Shown here: piece by piece, positions 52,030 to 64,000 of the stretch
How positions within the stretch are numbered: the stretch's first letter is position 1
Layout: each line of letters opens with the position of its first letter
Source of the DNA: Streptomyces aureus
GTDB lineage: Bacteria; Actinomycetota; Actinomycetes; Streptomycetales; Streptomycetaceae
Assembly (NCBI RefSeq): GCF_000725495.1
Contig: NZ_KL647039.1
Location: forward strand, 22,268 to 86,267
Direction of reading: 5' to 3'
DNA: 64,000 nucleotides
Notes under the pieces: generated by a model
Told to the model about the DNA's origin: nothing
What the model saw: the letters and a program-made list of their open reading frames with translations, nothing else
Databases searched by the model: none
Position numbers and translations under genes: made by a program

Positions 52030-53978
52030 TCAGGCTCCCTTCCTCGGGCGGCGCGCGGTGGGCTGGGTCACCCGGTCGAGCATCAGGCCGAGGCAGACGA
52101 TCGCGGCGCCCGCGACGAGTCCGGTGGCCAGGTCGCCCTGGGCGAGGCCGAACACGACGTCGTAGCCGAGCGCCCCGCCGCCGACCAGGCCGCCGATGAT
52201 GACCACGGCGAGGACCAGGACGACGCCCTGGTTGACCGCGAGCAGCAGTGCGGGCCTCGCCAACGGCAGCTGGACCTGGCGCAGTTGCTGCGCGGTCGTG
52301 GCGCCCAGCGAGCGGGCGGACTCCAGCGCGGCCGGGTCGACGGCCCGCAGCCCCTGGGTGGTGATGCGGACCACGGCGGGCAGCGCGTAGACGACCGCGG
52401 CGGCGACGGCGGGTGCGCGGCCGACGCCGAACAGCGCGACCACGGGGATGAGGTAGACGAACTGCGGCATGGTCTGGAAGACGTCGAGGACCGGCCGCAG
52501 CAGCCGCTCGAAGCGTTCGCTGCGCGCGGCCGCGATCCCGGTGGCGAAGCCGAGCAGGAGGGTCACGGCGACCGCCGCGAGCACCTGGGAGAGCGTGTCC
52601 AGGGCCGGTTTCCAGGCACCCAGCACGCCGATCGCGGCCATGGCGAGGACGGCGGTCAGCGCGGTGCGCCAGGTGCCGATCGGCCAGGCCAGGGCGGCGA
52701 CCGCCAGCAGCACGGCCCACCAGGGCAGCCATTGCAGTCCGTCCCGGAGCGGGTCGAGCACCCAGGTGGTGAAGCGGCCCGCCCAGTCGGCGGTGCCGCC
52801 GAGGTAGGGGACGCCCGAGTACAGGTGGCCCGTCATCCAGTCGACGACCCGGTTCACCGGCTCGGCGAGGTTCACCGCCCAGGCCCCGGGCCATTCCGTC
52901 CGGCCCGCGAGCCGGCCGGTGAGCGCGACGGCGAGGACGGCCAGGGCGCCGAGCGCCACGTACGTCCGGGGTGCGGTCGCGCGGGCCGCTCCGAGCCGTT
53001 CGCCCGCGGCGGCCGTGACCCGGTCGAGGACGATGGCGAGGAGCACGATCGGGATGCCGGCGGCGAGGGCGGCGCCCACGTCCACGGAGGCCAGGGCCTG
53101 GTAGACGCGGTCGCCGAGACCGCCGGCGCCGATGACGGAGGCGATGACGGCCATGGACAGCGCCATCATGATCGTCTGGTTGAGGCCGAGGAGGAGTTCC
53201 TTGCGGGCCAGCGGCAGACGGGCGGTGAACAGCCGCTGCCGGGCGGTGGCTCCGAGCGAGGCGACGGCCTCCATCACGCCCTCGTCCGCGTCGCGCAGCC
53301 CGAGCGCGGTGAGCCGGGCCATGGGCGGGGCGGCGTAGACGACGGTGGCGAGCACGGCCGCGGGAACACCGATCCCGAAGACCAGCACGACGGGCAGCAG
53401 ATACGCGAACGCCGGAAGCACCTGCATGGTGTCCAGGACGGGGCGCAGCGCGCGGTGGACGCGGTCGGAGAGCCCGGCGGCCAGCCCGAGCAGCACGCCC
53501 AGCACGACCGAGGCGGACACGGCGGCCACCATGACCGCCAGCGTCTGGAGGGTGGGCACCCACATGCCGAGGAGCCCGCAGACGAGGAACGCGGCGCCCG
53601 TCCCGAGGGCCTGCCGCACGCCCGCCGCACGCCAGGCGGCGAACGCGGCCAGGGCGGTCACCCCGGCCCAGCCCGCCGTAAGGAGCAGCAGATAGACGGC
53701 GCGCACGGACAGGACGACGGCGTTGCTGACGTAGCCGAAGAAGTACAGGAACAGCGGGTGGCTGTCCCGGTTGTCGATGATCCAGTCCCCCGCCCTGCCG
53801 AGCGGTCCGGTCAGGTCGACGGTCAGGGCGTGCGGCCAGCTGCCGCCGGACCAGCGGGCCTCGGCGAGGGGCACGAGCACCGCCGCGACGGCGGCGAGCA
53901 GCACGAGCTTGGCGACGGCCGGACGCCCGAGAAGCCGGGGCCGGGCCGTACGAGGAACCGGCGCGGTGACTGCCGCCA

Positions 53979-53979
<1 letters not shown>
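52030..53979 (-). CDS. Fused double permease of the betaine/choline ABC transporter
   Basis: A 649-residue membrane protein made of two ProW-type permease halves in one chain. First half about 100-345 with the EAA loop EGVMEAVASLGATARQRL; second half about 400-640 with AALESARSLGATTAQQL. Each has its own five-helix bundle and LRPVLD-type entry helix, (PVLDTMQVLPAFAYLLPVV and PVLDVFQTMPQFVYLIPVV). Most OpuA/ProU systems use one ~280-residue permease as a homodimer. ATG 53979 overlaps the ATPase stop (TGATG). Confidence 0.93.
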
Positions 53980-55105
<1,126 letters not shown>

Positions 55106-55109
<4 letters not shown>

Positions 55110-56638
55110 CGCGCGTCGCCCCCGATCAGCTCGGCGGCCTTCTCGCCGACCATGAGCACTCCGACCATCGGGTTCACGGCCGGCATGGAGGGGAACACGG
55201 AGGCGTCGGCGATCCGGATGCCGTCGAGGCCGCGGACGCGCAGCTCGGGGTCGACCACCGCCTGCTCGTCGGAGGACTCGCCCATGCGGCAGGTGCCCGC
55301 CGGGTGGTACACGGTGTGCGCGACCTGGCGTGCGTACGCGCTCAGTTCCTCGTCTCCGGTGGCCTCGGGACCGGGGCACACCTCGCGCTTGAGCCAGCCG
55401 GCGAGCGGTTCGGCCGCGGCGATCTCGCGGGCGATCCGGATGCCGTCGACGAGGGTGCGGCCGTCGTAGTCGTCCTCGTCCGTGAAGTACCGGAAGTCCA
55501 GGGCGGGTTTGACGGACGGGTCGGCGCTGGTGAGGTAAAGGCGGCCACGGCTGCGGGGCTTGGGGATGTTGGGGGTCATCGAGACGCCGTGCGCGGGGCG
55601 TTCGTAGCCGATGCGCTCCGGATTGTCGGTGAAGGGGATCTGGTAGAAGTGGAACATCAGGTCGGGGCCCGGCGCTCCGGGGTCGCGGCGTACGAACAGG
55701 CCCGCGTCGGAGTCCATCGCGGAGTTCTCCGGGATCGGCCCGTGCGTCTCCCAGACGATCACCGACTCGGGGTGGTCGAGCAGGTTCTCCCCGACGCCCG
55801 GCAGGTCGTGGACGACGGGGATGTCCAGCTCCTCCAGATCGCCGGCGGGCCCGATCCCGGAGTGCAGCAGCAGCCGGGGCGAGTCGACGGCGCCCGCGCA
55901 CAGCAGGACCTCGCGGCGGGCGTGGACGAGCACCTCCTCGTCGTCCTTCGTGCGCACGTGCACACCGGTGACGCGCTTGCCGTCGAGCTCCAGCCGGTAG
56001 GCCCAGGTCTCCAGCAGGAGCGTCAGGTTGGGCCGCTCGTCCATCACCGGGTGCAGGTACGCCACCGAGGCGCTCGACCTCTTGTTGTCCTCCGGGTGGT
56101 AGGCGAGGTCGAAGAAGCCGGCGCCCTCGGTGAACGGCTCCCGGTTGAAGCCCTCGACCAGCGGCACGTCCAGCGCGGTCCGGGCGGCGGCCACGAAGTC
56201 CCGCGCGATGGCGTTCCGGTCGTTCTCGTCGACGGGGACGATGTTGTTCAGGAGCCGCGCGTAGTACGTCTCCATCGAGGCCGCGCCCCAGCCCTTGGCG
56301 CCGGCCGTCTCCCACTCGTCCCAGTCGGACGGCAGCGGCTTGAACGCGATCAGCGTGTTGTGCGACGAGCAGCCGCCGAGGACCCGGGCACGGCTGTGGC
56401 GGATGTGCGAGTTGCCGCGCGGCTGTTCGGTGGTGGGGTAGTCGTAGTCGAGCTCACCGCCGAGCAGGCCCATCCAGCGGCGCAGGGTGAGGACGTCCTC
56501 GCGTCCCACGTCGCTGGGGCCGCCCTCGATGACGGCGACGCTGACGTCCGGGTTCTCGGTGAGGCGGGACGCGATCACGGAGCCGGCCGTGCCGCCGCCG
56601 ATGACGACGTAGTCGTACGTGTTCTCCTGCTGGGACAT
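55106..56638 (-). CDS. betA: GMC oxidoreductase, choline dehydrogenase-like
   Basis: FAD-dependent alcohol dehydrogenase/oxidase, 510 residues, predicted to oxidise choline to betaine aldehyde. FAD motif [20 protein letters not shown] signatures [12 protein letters not shown] and [17 protein letters not shown], and the catalytic C-terminus [13 protein letters not shown] and [20 protein letters not shown] (key His-Asn pair in HPAGT and NPM). ATG 56638. Sits between the aldehyde dehydrogenase and the ABC genes; the symbol reflects context and family and the substrate is inferred. Confidence 0.88.
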
Positions 56639-56693
56639 GAAGAGGGTGCTCCCAAAGTCCTGGAAAGGTGGGGATGTTGCCGGGTTCCGGGGG

Positions 56694-58205
56694 TCAGCCG
56701 GCGAACCAGCGGACCGGCGCCGGGGCGAGGTTCTGGTAGACGTGCTTGGTCTCGCGGTACTCGGCCAGCCCGGAGGGGCCGAGTTCGCGTCCGACGCCGC
56801 TGCGGCCGAACCCGCCCCACTCCGCCTGCGGGAGATAGGGATGGAAGTCGTTGATCCAGACCGTGCCGTGGCGCAGCCGCCCCGCGACCCGGCGGGCACG
56901 GCCGGCGTCGGCGGTCCAGACGGCGCCCGCGAGGCCGTACTCGGTGTCGTTGGCGAGCGCGACGGCCTCGTCCTCGGTGGTGAACGTCTCCACGGTCAGG
57001 ACGGGCCCGAAGACCTCCTCGCGGACGACCCGCATGTCCCGGTGGCACCGGTCGAGCACCGTGGGCTCGTAGAAGTACCCGTTCGCGGGCCGGAGTTCGG
57101 ACGGCTCGGGGCGCTTGCCGCCGGCCCGCAGCACCGCGCCCTCCTCCAGCGCGGAGGCGACGTACTCCTCGGTCCGCGCGCGCTGCCGCTCGGAGACCAG
57201 CGGACCGCACTCGACGCCTTCCCCGGTACCGCGGCCGAGCCGGATCGCGCCCGCCCTGCGCGCGAGTTCGGCGACGAAGCGTTCGCGCAGAGACTCCTCG
57301 ACGATGAGCCGCGAACCGGCGGAGCACACCTGGCCGCTGTGGATGAAGGCGGCGTTGAGGGCCTGGTCGACGGCGGTGTCGAAGCCTTCCTCGGTGGCGC
57401 AGGAGTCGGCGAAGACGACGTTGGGGTTCTTTCCGCCGAGTTCGAGCGCGACCTTCTTGACGGTGTCGGCGGCGGCGCGGGCCACCTTCGTCCCGCTGAC
57501 GAGGCCCCCGGTGAAGGAGACGAGGTCGACGTCGGGGTGTTCGGCGAGGCGGGCGCCGACGGTGTGTCCGGGGCCGGTGACGAGACCCGCGACACCGTCG
57601 GGGAGGCCCGCCTCGGCCAGCAGCCGGAGCAGGGCGACGGTGGTCAGCGGGGTGATCTCGCTCGGTTTGACGACGAACGTGTTGCCGGCGGCGAGGGCCG
57701 GGGCGATCTTCCAACTGGCCTGCAGCAGCGGATAGTTCCAGGGGGTGATCAGGGCGCACACGCCGACGGGCTCGTGCACGACGACGCTGTGGACGTCGGC
57801 CGTACCGGCGTCCACGACCCGCCCGCCGCCCTCCCCGACGACGAGGTCGGCGAAGTAGCGGAAGGCGTCGGCGACGCAGTCGATGTCGACGCGCCCCTCC
57901 TCCAGGGTCTTGCCCGCGTCCCGGCTCTCCAGCAGCCCGAGTTCCTCGCGGTCACGGACGAGCAGGTCGGCCACGCGGCGCAGCAGGGCGGCGCGTCCGG
58001 CGACGGGGGTGTGCGGCCAGGGTCCCTCGTCGAAGGCGCGGCGCGCGGCGGCGACCGCGAGGTCCGCGTCCTTCTCGTCCCCTTCCGCGACCACGGCGAA
58101 CGGCTCGGCGTCGGCGGGGTCGAGAATCTCGCGTGTCGCGCCGGAGAGCGCCGGGCGCCACTCACCGCCCACGTGGATGGTCTGTTCTGCCTGCTGTGCG
58201 GCCAT
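56694..58205 (-). CDS. betB: Betaine-aldehyde dehydrogenase-like aldehyde dehydrogenase
   Basis: NAD(P)-dependent aldehyde dehydrogenase, 503 residues. Motifs: ITPWNYPLLQASWKIAPALA, SFTGGLVSGTKVARAA, catalytic Glu in VALELGGKNPNVVF, catalytic Cys in IHSGQVCSAGSRL, and EVFGPVLTVETF. ATG 58205 has GGAAGG ten bases upstream. First gene of the five-gene operon; 55 bases before the GMC gene. Together they turn choline into glycine betaine, an osmoprotectant and methyl donor, while the ABC genes take up choline or betaine. Confidence 0.9.
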   Translation of the reverse strand: MAAQQAEQTIHVGGEWRPALSGATREILDPADAEPFAVVAEGDEKDADLAVAAARRAFDEGPWPHTPVAGRAALLRRVADLLVRDREELGLLESRDAGKTLEEGRVDIDCVADAFRYFADLVVGEGGGRVVDAGTADVHSVVVHEPVGVCALITPWNYPLLQASWKIAPALAAGNTFVVKPSEITPLTTVALLRLLAEAGLPDGVAGLVTGPGHTVGARLAEHPDVDLVSFTGGLVSGTKVARAAADTVKKVALELGGKNPNVVFADSCATEEGFDTAVDQALNAAFIHSGQVCSAGSRLIVEESLRERFVAELARRAGAIRLGRGTGEGVECGPLVSERQRARTEEYVASALEEGAVLRAGGKRPEPSELRPANGYFYEPTVLDRCHRDMRVVREEVFGPVLTVETFTTEDEAVALANDTEYGLAGAVWTADAGRARRVAGRLRHGTVWINDFHPYLPQAEWGGFGRSGVGRELGPSGLAEYRETKHVYQNLAPAPVRWFAG

Positions 58206-58387
58206 GGTCGGTGTTGCCTTCCGTTCCTGTGCGATCCCCCTGTGTCACGCGGGTGTCGCCCCCGTGAGCTGTGAGCGCCTGCCCCTCGCCCCCTCCCACA
58301 TGCCTGATCCGGCACCGGAAGTGCGCCGCGTCACGGAAAATCCCCACGAAAAGGACCGAGAACGGACGATGGACACCCCCTTTTCCT

Positions 58388-58401
58388 TTGACTAAAGTCA
58401 A
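58388..58401. promoter_or_regulatory. Palindromic operator TTGACT-AA-AGTCAA
   Basis: A perfect palindrome with 6-bp arms in the gap between the bet operon (start 58205) and the MarR-GNAT gene (start 58464). Either half can serve as a -35 TTGACT. The MarR-type neighbour is the obvious candidate to bind; inference. Confidence 0.6.
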
Positions 58402-58463
58402 GGAACAGCGGGACGGCGTCGGACTCGACGGGAAAGCCCGCACTCGGAGCGATCCGGAAGAAG

Positions 58464-59384
58464 ATGAAGAAGATGGGGCCAGTGCCGGCGGACCCGGTGT
58501 CCACGGACCAGGTGACGGCGCTGCGGCGGTTCAACCGCTACTTCACGCGGCGCATCGGAGCCCTCGACGACCACTACCTCGGCCAGGACCGCCCGCTCGG
58601 CGAGGCCCGGCTGCTGTTCGAGATCGGCGGGAAGGGCGCCTCCCTGCGCGACCTGCGGGCCCGGCTCGGCCTGGACGCCGGCTACCTGAGCCGGATGGTG
58701 CGCGCCCTGCAGACCCAGGGCCTGGTCCATGTGAGCGTCCACCCCGGTGACAGCAGGCTGCGGGTCGCGGGGCTCACGGCCGCCGGCGAGGCCGAGATCA
58801 GGGAGCAGAACCGGCTGGCCGACGCACTCGCCGAGGGCCTGCTCGGCGGTCTCGACGCCCGCCGCCGGGCGGAGCTCACGACGGCCCTGGACACAGCGCA
58901 CCGACTGCTCCGGCTCGCCGCGATCACCGTCGAGACGGTCGACGGAGCCTCCCCCGACGCCCGGGCCTGCCTCGACGCGTACGCGGCCGACATCGACGCG
59001 CGGTTCCCCGAGGGCTTCGACCCCGCGACCCTCGTCCGGCCCGAGGAGGTGTCGGGCGAAGCGGGCGCCTTCCTCGTCGCCTACGAGGAGGGCCGCCCGG
59101 TGGGCTGCGGCGCGCTCCGCCGCCTCGGCCCCCGGGCGGGCGAGATCCGGCATGTCTGGGTGGACCCCGGAGCCCGCCGGCTCGGTCTCGGGCGCCGTCT
59201 TCTCGACGGCCTCGAACAGCGGGCCGTCGAGCGCCGTTTCACCGTCGTACGACTCGACACGCACGCCGTGCTGACCGAGGCCCAGGAGATGTACCGGGCG
59301 TGCGGCTACACGGAGATCCCGCGCTACGACGACAACGTGTACGCGGCGCACTGGTTCGAGAAGCGGCTGCCCGCCGCCCGCTGA
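58464..59384 (+). CDS. MarR-type regulator fused to a GNAT acetyltransferase
   Basis: A 306-residue fusion: MarR-like winged helix (about 10-145; LLFEIGGKGASLRDLRARLG, LSRMVRALQTQGLVHV, wing HPGDSRLRV) and a GNAT domain (about 155-300; FLVAYEEGRPVGCGALRRL, IRHVWVDPGARRLGLGRRLLDGLE with the acetyl-CoA loop RRLGLGRRLL, AQEMYRACGYTEI). The family is described as bifunctional regulator/acetyltransferase. ATG 58464; ATG 58473 is possible. Divergent from the bet operon with a palindrome between. Confidence 0.92.
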   Translation: MKKMGPVPADPVSTDQVTALRRFNRYFTRRIGALDDHYLGQDRPLGEARLLFEIGGKGASLRDLRARLGLDAGYLSRMVRALQTQGLVHVSVHPGDSRLRVAGLTAAGEAEIREQNRLADALAEGLLGGLDARRRAELTTALDTAHRLLRLAAITVETVDGASPDARACLDAYAADIDARFPEGFDPATLVRPEEVSGEAGAFLVAYEEGRPVGCGALRRLGPRAGEIRHVWVDPGARRLGLGRRLLDGLEQRAVERRFTVVRLDTHAVLTEAQEMYRACGYTEIPRYDDNVYAAHWFEKRLPAAR

Positions 59385-59411
59385 CCACCAGTCCGCCCGG
59401 GGCCCCGCACC

Positions 59412-60410
59412 TCAGCCGGCGTTGGCGCAGGTGAACCCGGTCGGGCAGAAGGAGTTCACGGCGGTCGTGAGCTGCTCGGTCATGTCCGTGCCCGGCGGCG
59501 CGTACACGATGATGGCGTACGGGGTGCCGTCGGCGGCCTGGAAACGGTGGTCGACGGTCTCGGTGGCCCCGTACTGCTTGCTGTCGTAGCGGTAGCTGAA
59601 CTCGGTCCAGTCGGAGCCGCTCCGCCGGTCCAGGTACTGGTAGCCCCGGAACCCCTCGGCGATGGACTGGGCCTGCGCCGAGGACTCCGTCACGGAGACC
59701 TCCTTGACCTGGAACACCATGAGCCGCCGACTGCCGCCGGGCGCGGTGTAGGTGACGACGGGCGCCAGCTTGCCCTGCGTCTCCTCGCGCGCCCAGCCGG
59801 CCGGCACGTCCACGCTGTAGCCGAGCGGATCGACCGAGCGGCTGTACCCGGGAGCCGGCGCGGGGGCGGTGGTCACGGCCGGTGCCGTGTAGGCGCCCTC
59901 GCCTCCGGAGGGGTCCGGGGTGGCACCGGGCTCTGTCGTCGTGACCCCGGCCGAGGGGCCCGAGGAGTTCGCCTGCGGGTGCCGCGCCGCGCGGTCCCGG
60001 GTCACCGCCCACAGCCCGCCGCCCACACCGCCTGCGAGGACGGCCACGGCCACGATCACCAGCAGCAGCCGCCGCGCGTCACCGGACCCCGGCGGCCGGC
60101 CGGCGCCCCCGGGCGGCACGGCACCGCCGGGCCACGTCGGCGGCTGCGACTGCTGATGCGACCAGGCGGCCTGGGCCTGCTGCTGGGACTGGGCCCACTG
60201 CTGCTGGGGGTGCGGCGGCACGGAGCCCACGGGCGGCGGCGGAGGGACGTCGGGCCGCTGCGGACCCACCTGCGTGGCGGCCGCCCACCACTGCCCCTCC
60301 CCGGCCGGCGGCGCCCCGCCGGCGTCCACGCCGTCCTGAACTCCGCCGTCCGGCAGTCCCGTTCCGTCGTCGACCCACTGCCGACGCTCCGCGTCCCATC
60401 GCTGCGCCAT
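59412..60410 (-). CDS. One-TM hypothetical protein with Pro/Gln-rich cytoplasmic part
   Basis: A 332-residue protein: cytoplasmic N-terminus rich in Pro, Gln and Gly (about 110 residues, [19 protein letters not shown] type), one helix (residues 114-135, [20 protein letters not shown]), a Ser/Thr/Pro linker and an outer domain of about 140 residues ([46 protein letters not shown], a final Cys pair FCPTGFTC). Similar C-terminal domains occur after Ser/Thr kinases and other one-TM actinobacterial proteins. Start ATG 60410. Function unknown. Confidence 0.82.
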   Translation of the reverse strand: MAQRWDAERRQWVDDGTGLPDGGVQDGVDAGGAPPAGEGQWWAAATQVGPQRPDVPPPPPVGSVPPHPQQQWAQSQQQAQAAWSHQQSQPPTWPGGAVPPGGAGRPPGSGDARRLLLVIVAVAVLAGGVGGGLWAVTRDRAARHPQANSSGPSAGVTTTEPGATPDPSGGEGAYTAPAVTTAPAPAPGYSRSVDPLGYSVDVPAGWAREETQGKLAPVVTYTAPGGSRRLMVFQVKEVSVTESSAQAQSIAEGFRGYQYLDRRSGSDWTEFSYRYDSKQYGATETVDHRFQAADGTPYAIIVYAPPGTDMTEQLTTAVNSFCPTGFTCANAG

Positions 60411-60615
60411 CCGTCACCCCCGCTCCCCGCCGGGGCCACCCGACGGCCCGATCCCGGCGCGTGTCCCGCCGAACCTCTTCCCCCGCCCCCGGCGGCCGTA
60501 CGCAACGACGATAGTGAGGATCACGCCATCGGCACCCCTCTTTATGGCGACAAACCACATACGTTCGCTACGTACTTTCCGTACGCCCGTCGCAGGTGAC
60601 CACCCCCCGGACACA

Positions 60616-60651
60616 GCGATGCCCGGGCGGTCACGACCACCCGGGCATCGC
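60616..60651 (-). terminator. mdh terminator
   Basis: The segment 60616-60631 (GCGATGCCCGGG then CGGT) pairs with 60636-60651 with one mismatch around CACG, about 57 bases past the mdh stop. Confidence 0.8.
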
Positions 60652-60707
60652 AGCTACTGCATCAGGCCGAACGAACGACGCTCGGTCTCAACCCAACTGA
60701 CCCTGCA

Positions 60708-61826
<1,119 letters not shown>

Positions 61827-61849
61827 TCAGGCTATCGCGCATCCGGGAC

Positions 61850-62484
61850 GCCGGACGTCAGGGTGCGTGTGGCCCACCCCACAGATGCGCCGGATATCCC
61901 CCGGGCAGGCGGTCGCCGGGCCCGGGAGAGGGTGAACTCGGCGACCGCCAAAGGGGGTACCAGGGGCTCCGGGAAGGGATCTCCCCCCTTCCCGAGGGCT
62001 CCGGATCCCGTGGGGGTACGGTCCGCCTGCCCCCTCAGACCCAACTCAATCCCCCAAATCCGAAGTTTCCTCCGGCTCCCCCCAGAACCTTCTTTTCGCC
62101 CCCTCCGCCCCTACCCAACCCGTACCTGGGGCTCCGCCCCCGGCCCCCGCTCCTCAAACGCCGGAGGGGCTGAAGTTTCCCCCGCCGGGGCTGGAAGGTT
62201 CCCGGGCAAGGGCTGGAACGTAGCCGGGCCGGGGCTGAAACGTTGGCGACCCGGACCGGAGTGGTCCCGGGCCGGGCGGAAATGGGCAGGTGCCACGGCG
62301 CACCCGCAGCCGGGATTCGGCACCGGGGTCTGGAACTCAGCCACGATGCACCGGCACCCGGCCGCGCGCGTGAGGGGCCGTGCCGGTACATCGATGCCCG
62401 TCGCCACCAACGTCCACATCTCCGTCCGACGGCGACGGGCTGATGCACCGGCACGGCCCCGACCCACCCACCGGACCCGGACCG
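61850..62484. other. Gene-free stretch upstream of mdh
   Basis: About 630 bases with no supportable gene; open frames here are GC-driven. It includes CTCCTCAAACGCCGGAGGGG (62147-62169 region), a motif I know as common in Streptomyces intergenic DNA, and the repeats at 62166-62252. Confidence 0.5.
62166..62252. repeat. Four ~22-bp imperfect tandem repeats
   Basis: Units begin at 62166, 62187, 62109+0 offset excluded, and in practice at 62166, 62187, 62209 and 62231; each starts RGGGCTGRAA and ends in a C/G-rich run. They run from the common CGCCGGAGGGGCTGAA motif. Confidence 0.6.
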
Positions 62485-63630
62485 CTACGAGGTGCACACC
62501 CGCTGCCCCGACGAGAGCACCAGACAAGCCCGCACCGAACCGGGGTCCTTCACCACCACCATCGGCGTGAACGTGTTCGGATCCGTACCGACGACAGCCG
62601 TCCGCCTGGCCGCCCCGCCCCCGGACACCTCGACCCGGTCCCCCACGGCGGCCCGCGTGAGCCGCGCCCACGAGGCCCCGCACGCCTTGCTGTACCGCAC
62701 CTCCACCAGCGCGTTCCCCACCGTCACGCTGGTCGTCGTCTCGGCCAACTGCCCGGCGCACCCCATGGACTCGGGGTCCTTCCCGGCACACGAGGCCCCA
62801 GCACATTTCACCCCGGGCGGCAGATCACTCCGGGTACTGGCCGAAACCGACGGCTTCCCGGAAGCACCCGCCGCGCCCGCTTTCCCCCCACCCCGGGTGA
62901 ACCAGACGGCTCCGGCGGAAACGGCCGCCACGACCACCACGCCGGCGACGAACACCGCCACCCGGCGCCTCCTCCGGACGGAGTCCGCCCCGACGGGCCG
63001 AGCGTCCTCGGGCTCCGGCGTCGAACTCGGCCCGCTCGGCCCGGTCGACCCCGACGGCCCGGTCGACCCCGACGGCCCGGCAGGCCCCATGGACGGCGCA
63101 GGCCCGAACCGCCCACCCCCGTCGTACGGCGAGGCGACGACCCCCCAGCCCTTACCGCCCCGCTTCGACGGCGTCGACGGCGTCGGCTCTTCCGCCCCCG
63201 CCCCCGCCCCCGCCGGCGCCACCGACGCCCCGACCGAGGGCACGGACGCGGACGGCACGGACGACGACGCCGCGCCCGAACCTCCCGTACCCCCGCCCCC
63301 CAGCGCGGCCCGCGCCCTGGCGATGCGCAAAGCCTCCATCGTCGTGTCGTGACGCATCTCCGACCGGCTCCAGGCCCGCTCGGCCAGCTCCCACATCGTC
63401 GCCAGATGGACGGGACTGGTCCCGGTGATCTCGGCGAGCGCGACAACCGCCCCCTTGGGCGCGAGCAGCCCGCCGTTCAGATACCGGTCCCAGGACGTCC
63501 GCGCGTACCCGGTCCGTTCGGCGACTCCGGCGACACCGAGCCCGCTCCGGTCGACGAGCAGCCGCAATTGCCCGACGAACTCCGCGACCTGCGGATCGAG
63601 TTCGTCCGGCAGAGCCTTCCAACGAGGCAT
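62485..63630 (-). CDS. HTH (XRE-like) membrane protein with DUF2690 domain
   Basis: A 381-residue one-TM regulator-like protein. N-terminal helix-turn-helix (about 18-85; LRLLVDRSGLGVAGVAERTG, ARTSWDRYLNGGLLAPKGAV), a helix with ARAALGGG, a long Gly/Ser/Pro linker (110-215), a membrane helix (VAVFVAGVVVVAAVSAGAVWF) and an outer DUF2690 domain with four Cys (VKCAGASCAGKDPESMGC, EVRYSKACGASWARL). Start ATG 63630 is preceded by GGGGGAGAG. This family is widespread in Streptomyces and links an outside Cys-rich domain to a cytoplasmic DNA-binding domain. Confidence 0.88.
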   Translation of the reverse strand: MPRWKALPDELDPQVAEFVGQLRLLVDRSGLGVAGVAERTGYARTSWDRYLNGGLLAPKGAVVALAEITGTSPVHLATMWELAERAWSRSEMRHDTTMEALRIARARAALGGGGTGGSGAASSSVPSASVPSVGASVAPAGAGAGAEEPTPSTPSKRGGKGWGVVASPYDGGGRFGPAPSMGPAGPSGSTGPSGSTGPSGPSSTPEPEDARPVGADSVRRRRRVAVFVAGVVVVAAVSAGAVWFTRGGGKAGAAGASGKPSVSASTRSDLPPGVKCAGASCAGKDPESMGCAGQLAETTTSVTVGNALVEVRYSKACGASWARLTRAAVGDRVEVSGGGAARRTAVVGTDPNTFTPMVVVKDPGSVRACLVLSSGQRVCTS

Positions 63631-63927
63631 TCTCTCCCCCACGTGTTCCACCGGTACGGGCCCAACTGCCCTTGCACGCCCGCCGGGTCACGCTCCAGTG
63701 TCCCACCGGCACATACGTGCAGGGCAGGGGGCGAGACGGGCGACGACGGTGCGACAGCCGTAAACGGCCGCAACGGCGGCCCCCGGGAAGGAAGTCGGAC
63801 CGGTTCCAGCGATACGACGCGGACACCGTGCCGGAATGGTCACTTCCGTGCCACAGCGGACCGCGGGCTGTTGAACAGGCCGTTCCCGTGCACAAGGGTT
63901 GACCCAGGGCGGAACACCCGCCCGAGC
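63631..63927. other. Gene-free right-end stretch
   Basis: About 300 bases upstream of the HTH-DUF2690 gene; it should hold its promoter. No gene is supported here. Confidence 0.5.
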
Positions 63928-63964
63928 GCGGCCCGTCCTTGACTCGGGGGAGAGGACGGGCCGC
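63928..63964. terminator. Strong hairpin at the right edge
   Basis: GCGGCCCGTCCT (63928-63939) pairs perfectly with AGGACGGGCCGC (63953-63964) around a 13-base loop. It probably terminates a gene lying beyond the right window end; direction cannot be told. Confidence 0.65.
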
Positions 63965-64000
63965 TGTCATTCCCGCCCCACCCCTCCCCTCCCCCCAGCC

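Overview
The window looks like the chromosomal core of a Streptomyces. GC is very high with strong G/C bias at third codon positions. GTG starts are frequent, and TTG and probably CTG starts occur. Several genes have a TANNNT box 6-8 nt upstream of the start codon, the usual look of leaderless Streptomyces promoters. Families typical of the genus are present (DUF4328, SCO4848-type membrane protein, DUF2690 regulator, tandem ECF sigma factors). From memory, and unchecked, the gene order resembles the S. coelicolor stretch from malate dehydrogenase (about SCO4827) to a methylmalonyl-CoA mutase (about SCO4869), in reverse. I saw no tRNA, rRNA, insertion sequence, prophage or CRISPR array.

Left part (1-13 kb): a cut-off LysE/LeuE exporter, a Uma2 protein, a B12-domain-less acyl-CoA mutase large subunit, a lipoprotein L,D-transpeptidase, and two tandem paralogous cassettes each made of an ECF sigma factor and a one-TM partner. 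Small unknown genes, a DUF4328 membrane protein and a GH20 hexosaminidase follow; seven ~28-bp tandem repeats abut the hexosaminidase start. An OHCU-decarboxylase-like gene at 12692-13282 appears to start with CTG and lacks the usual catalytic motifs.

Centre-left (13-34 kb): sdhCDAB with a 17-bp-stem terminator. Next are two divergent transcription units, a DUF4132 pair leftward and a membrane protein/DCC thioredoxin-like/TetR unit rightward, sharing two perfect TTGAAC-N2-GTTCAA palindromes. Then come an MMPL exporter divergent from an OmpR-type two-component system, an LtaS-like membrane sulfatase, a peptide-binding protein, a membrane metallophosphoesterase with a SCO4848-family protein, and a membrane-anchored DD-carboxypeptidase.

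Centre (34-47 kb): a split cluster matching the mycobacterial decaprenylphosphoryl-arabinose route: gtrA, ubiA and PAP2 leftward, dprE1 and dprE2 rightward, with a YihY/BrkB protein joined to the leftward operon. Then trpS; glyA behind a ZTP riboswitch; rocD; and a YgiB/YgiC-like lipoprotein plus glutathionylspermidine-synthase-like pair.

Right part (47-64 kb): an EamA-type transporter; a MocR regulator divergent from an AhpD-like and a PEP-mutase-like gene; a five-gene choline-to-betaine and betaine/choline-uptake operon with a fused double permease, divergent from a MarR-GNAT fusion with a palindromic operator; a Pro/Gln-rich one-TM protein; mdh with an elaborate promoter region; and an HTH-DUF2690 membrane regulator.
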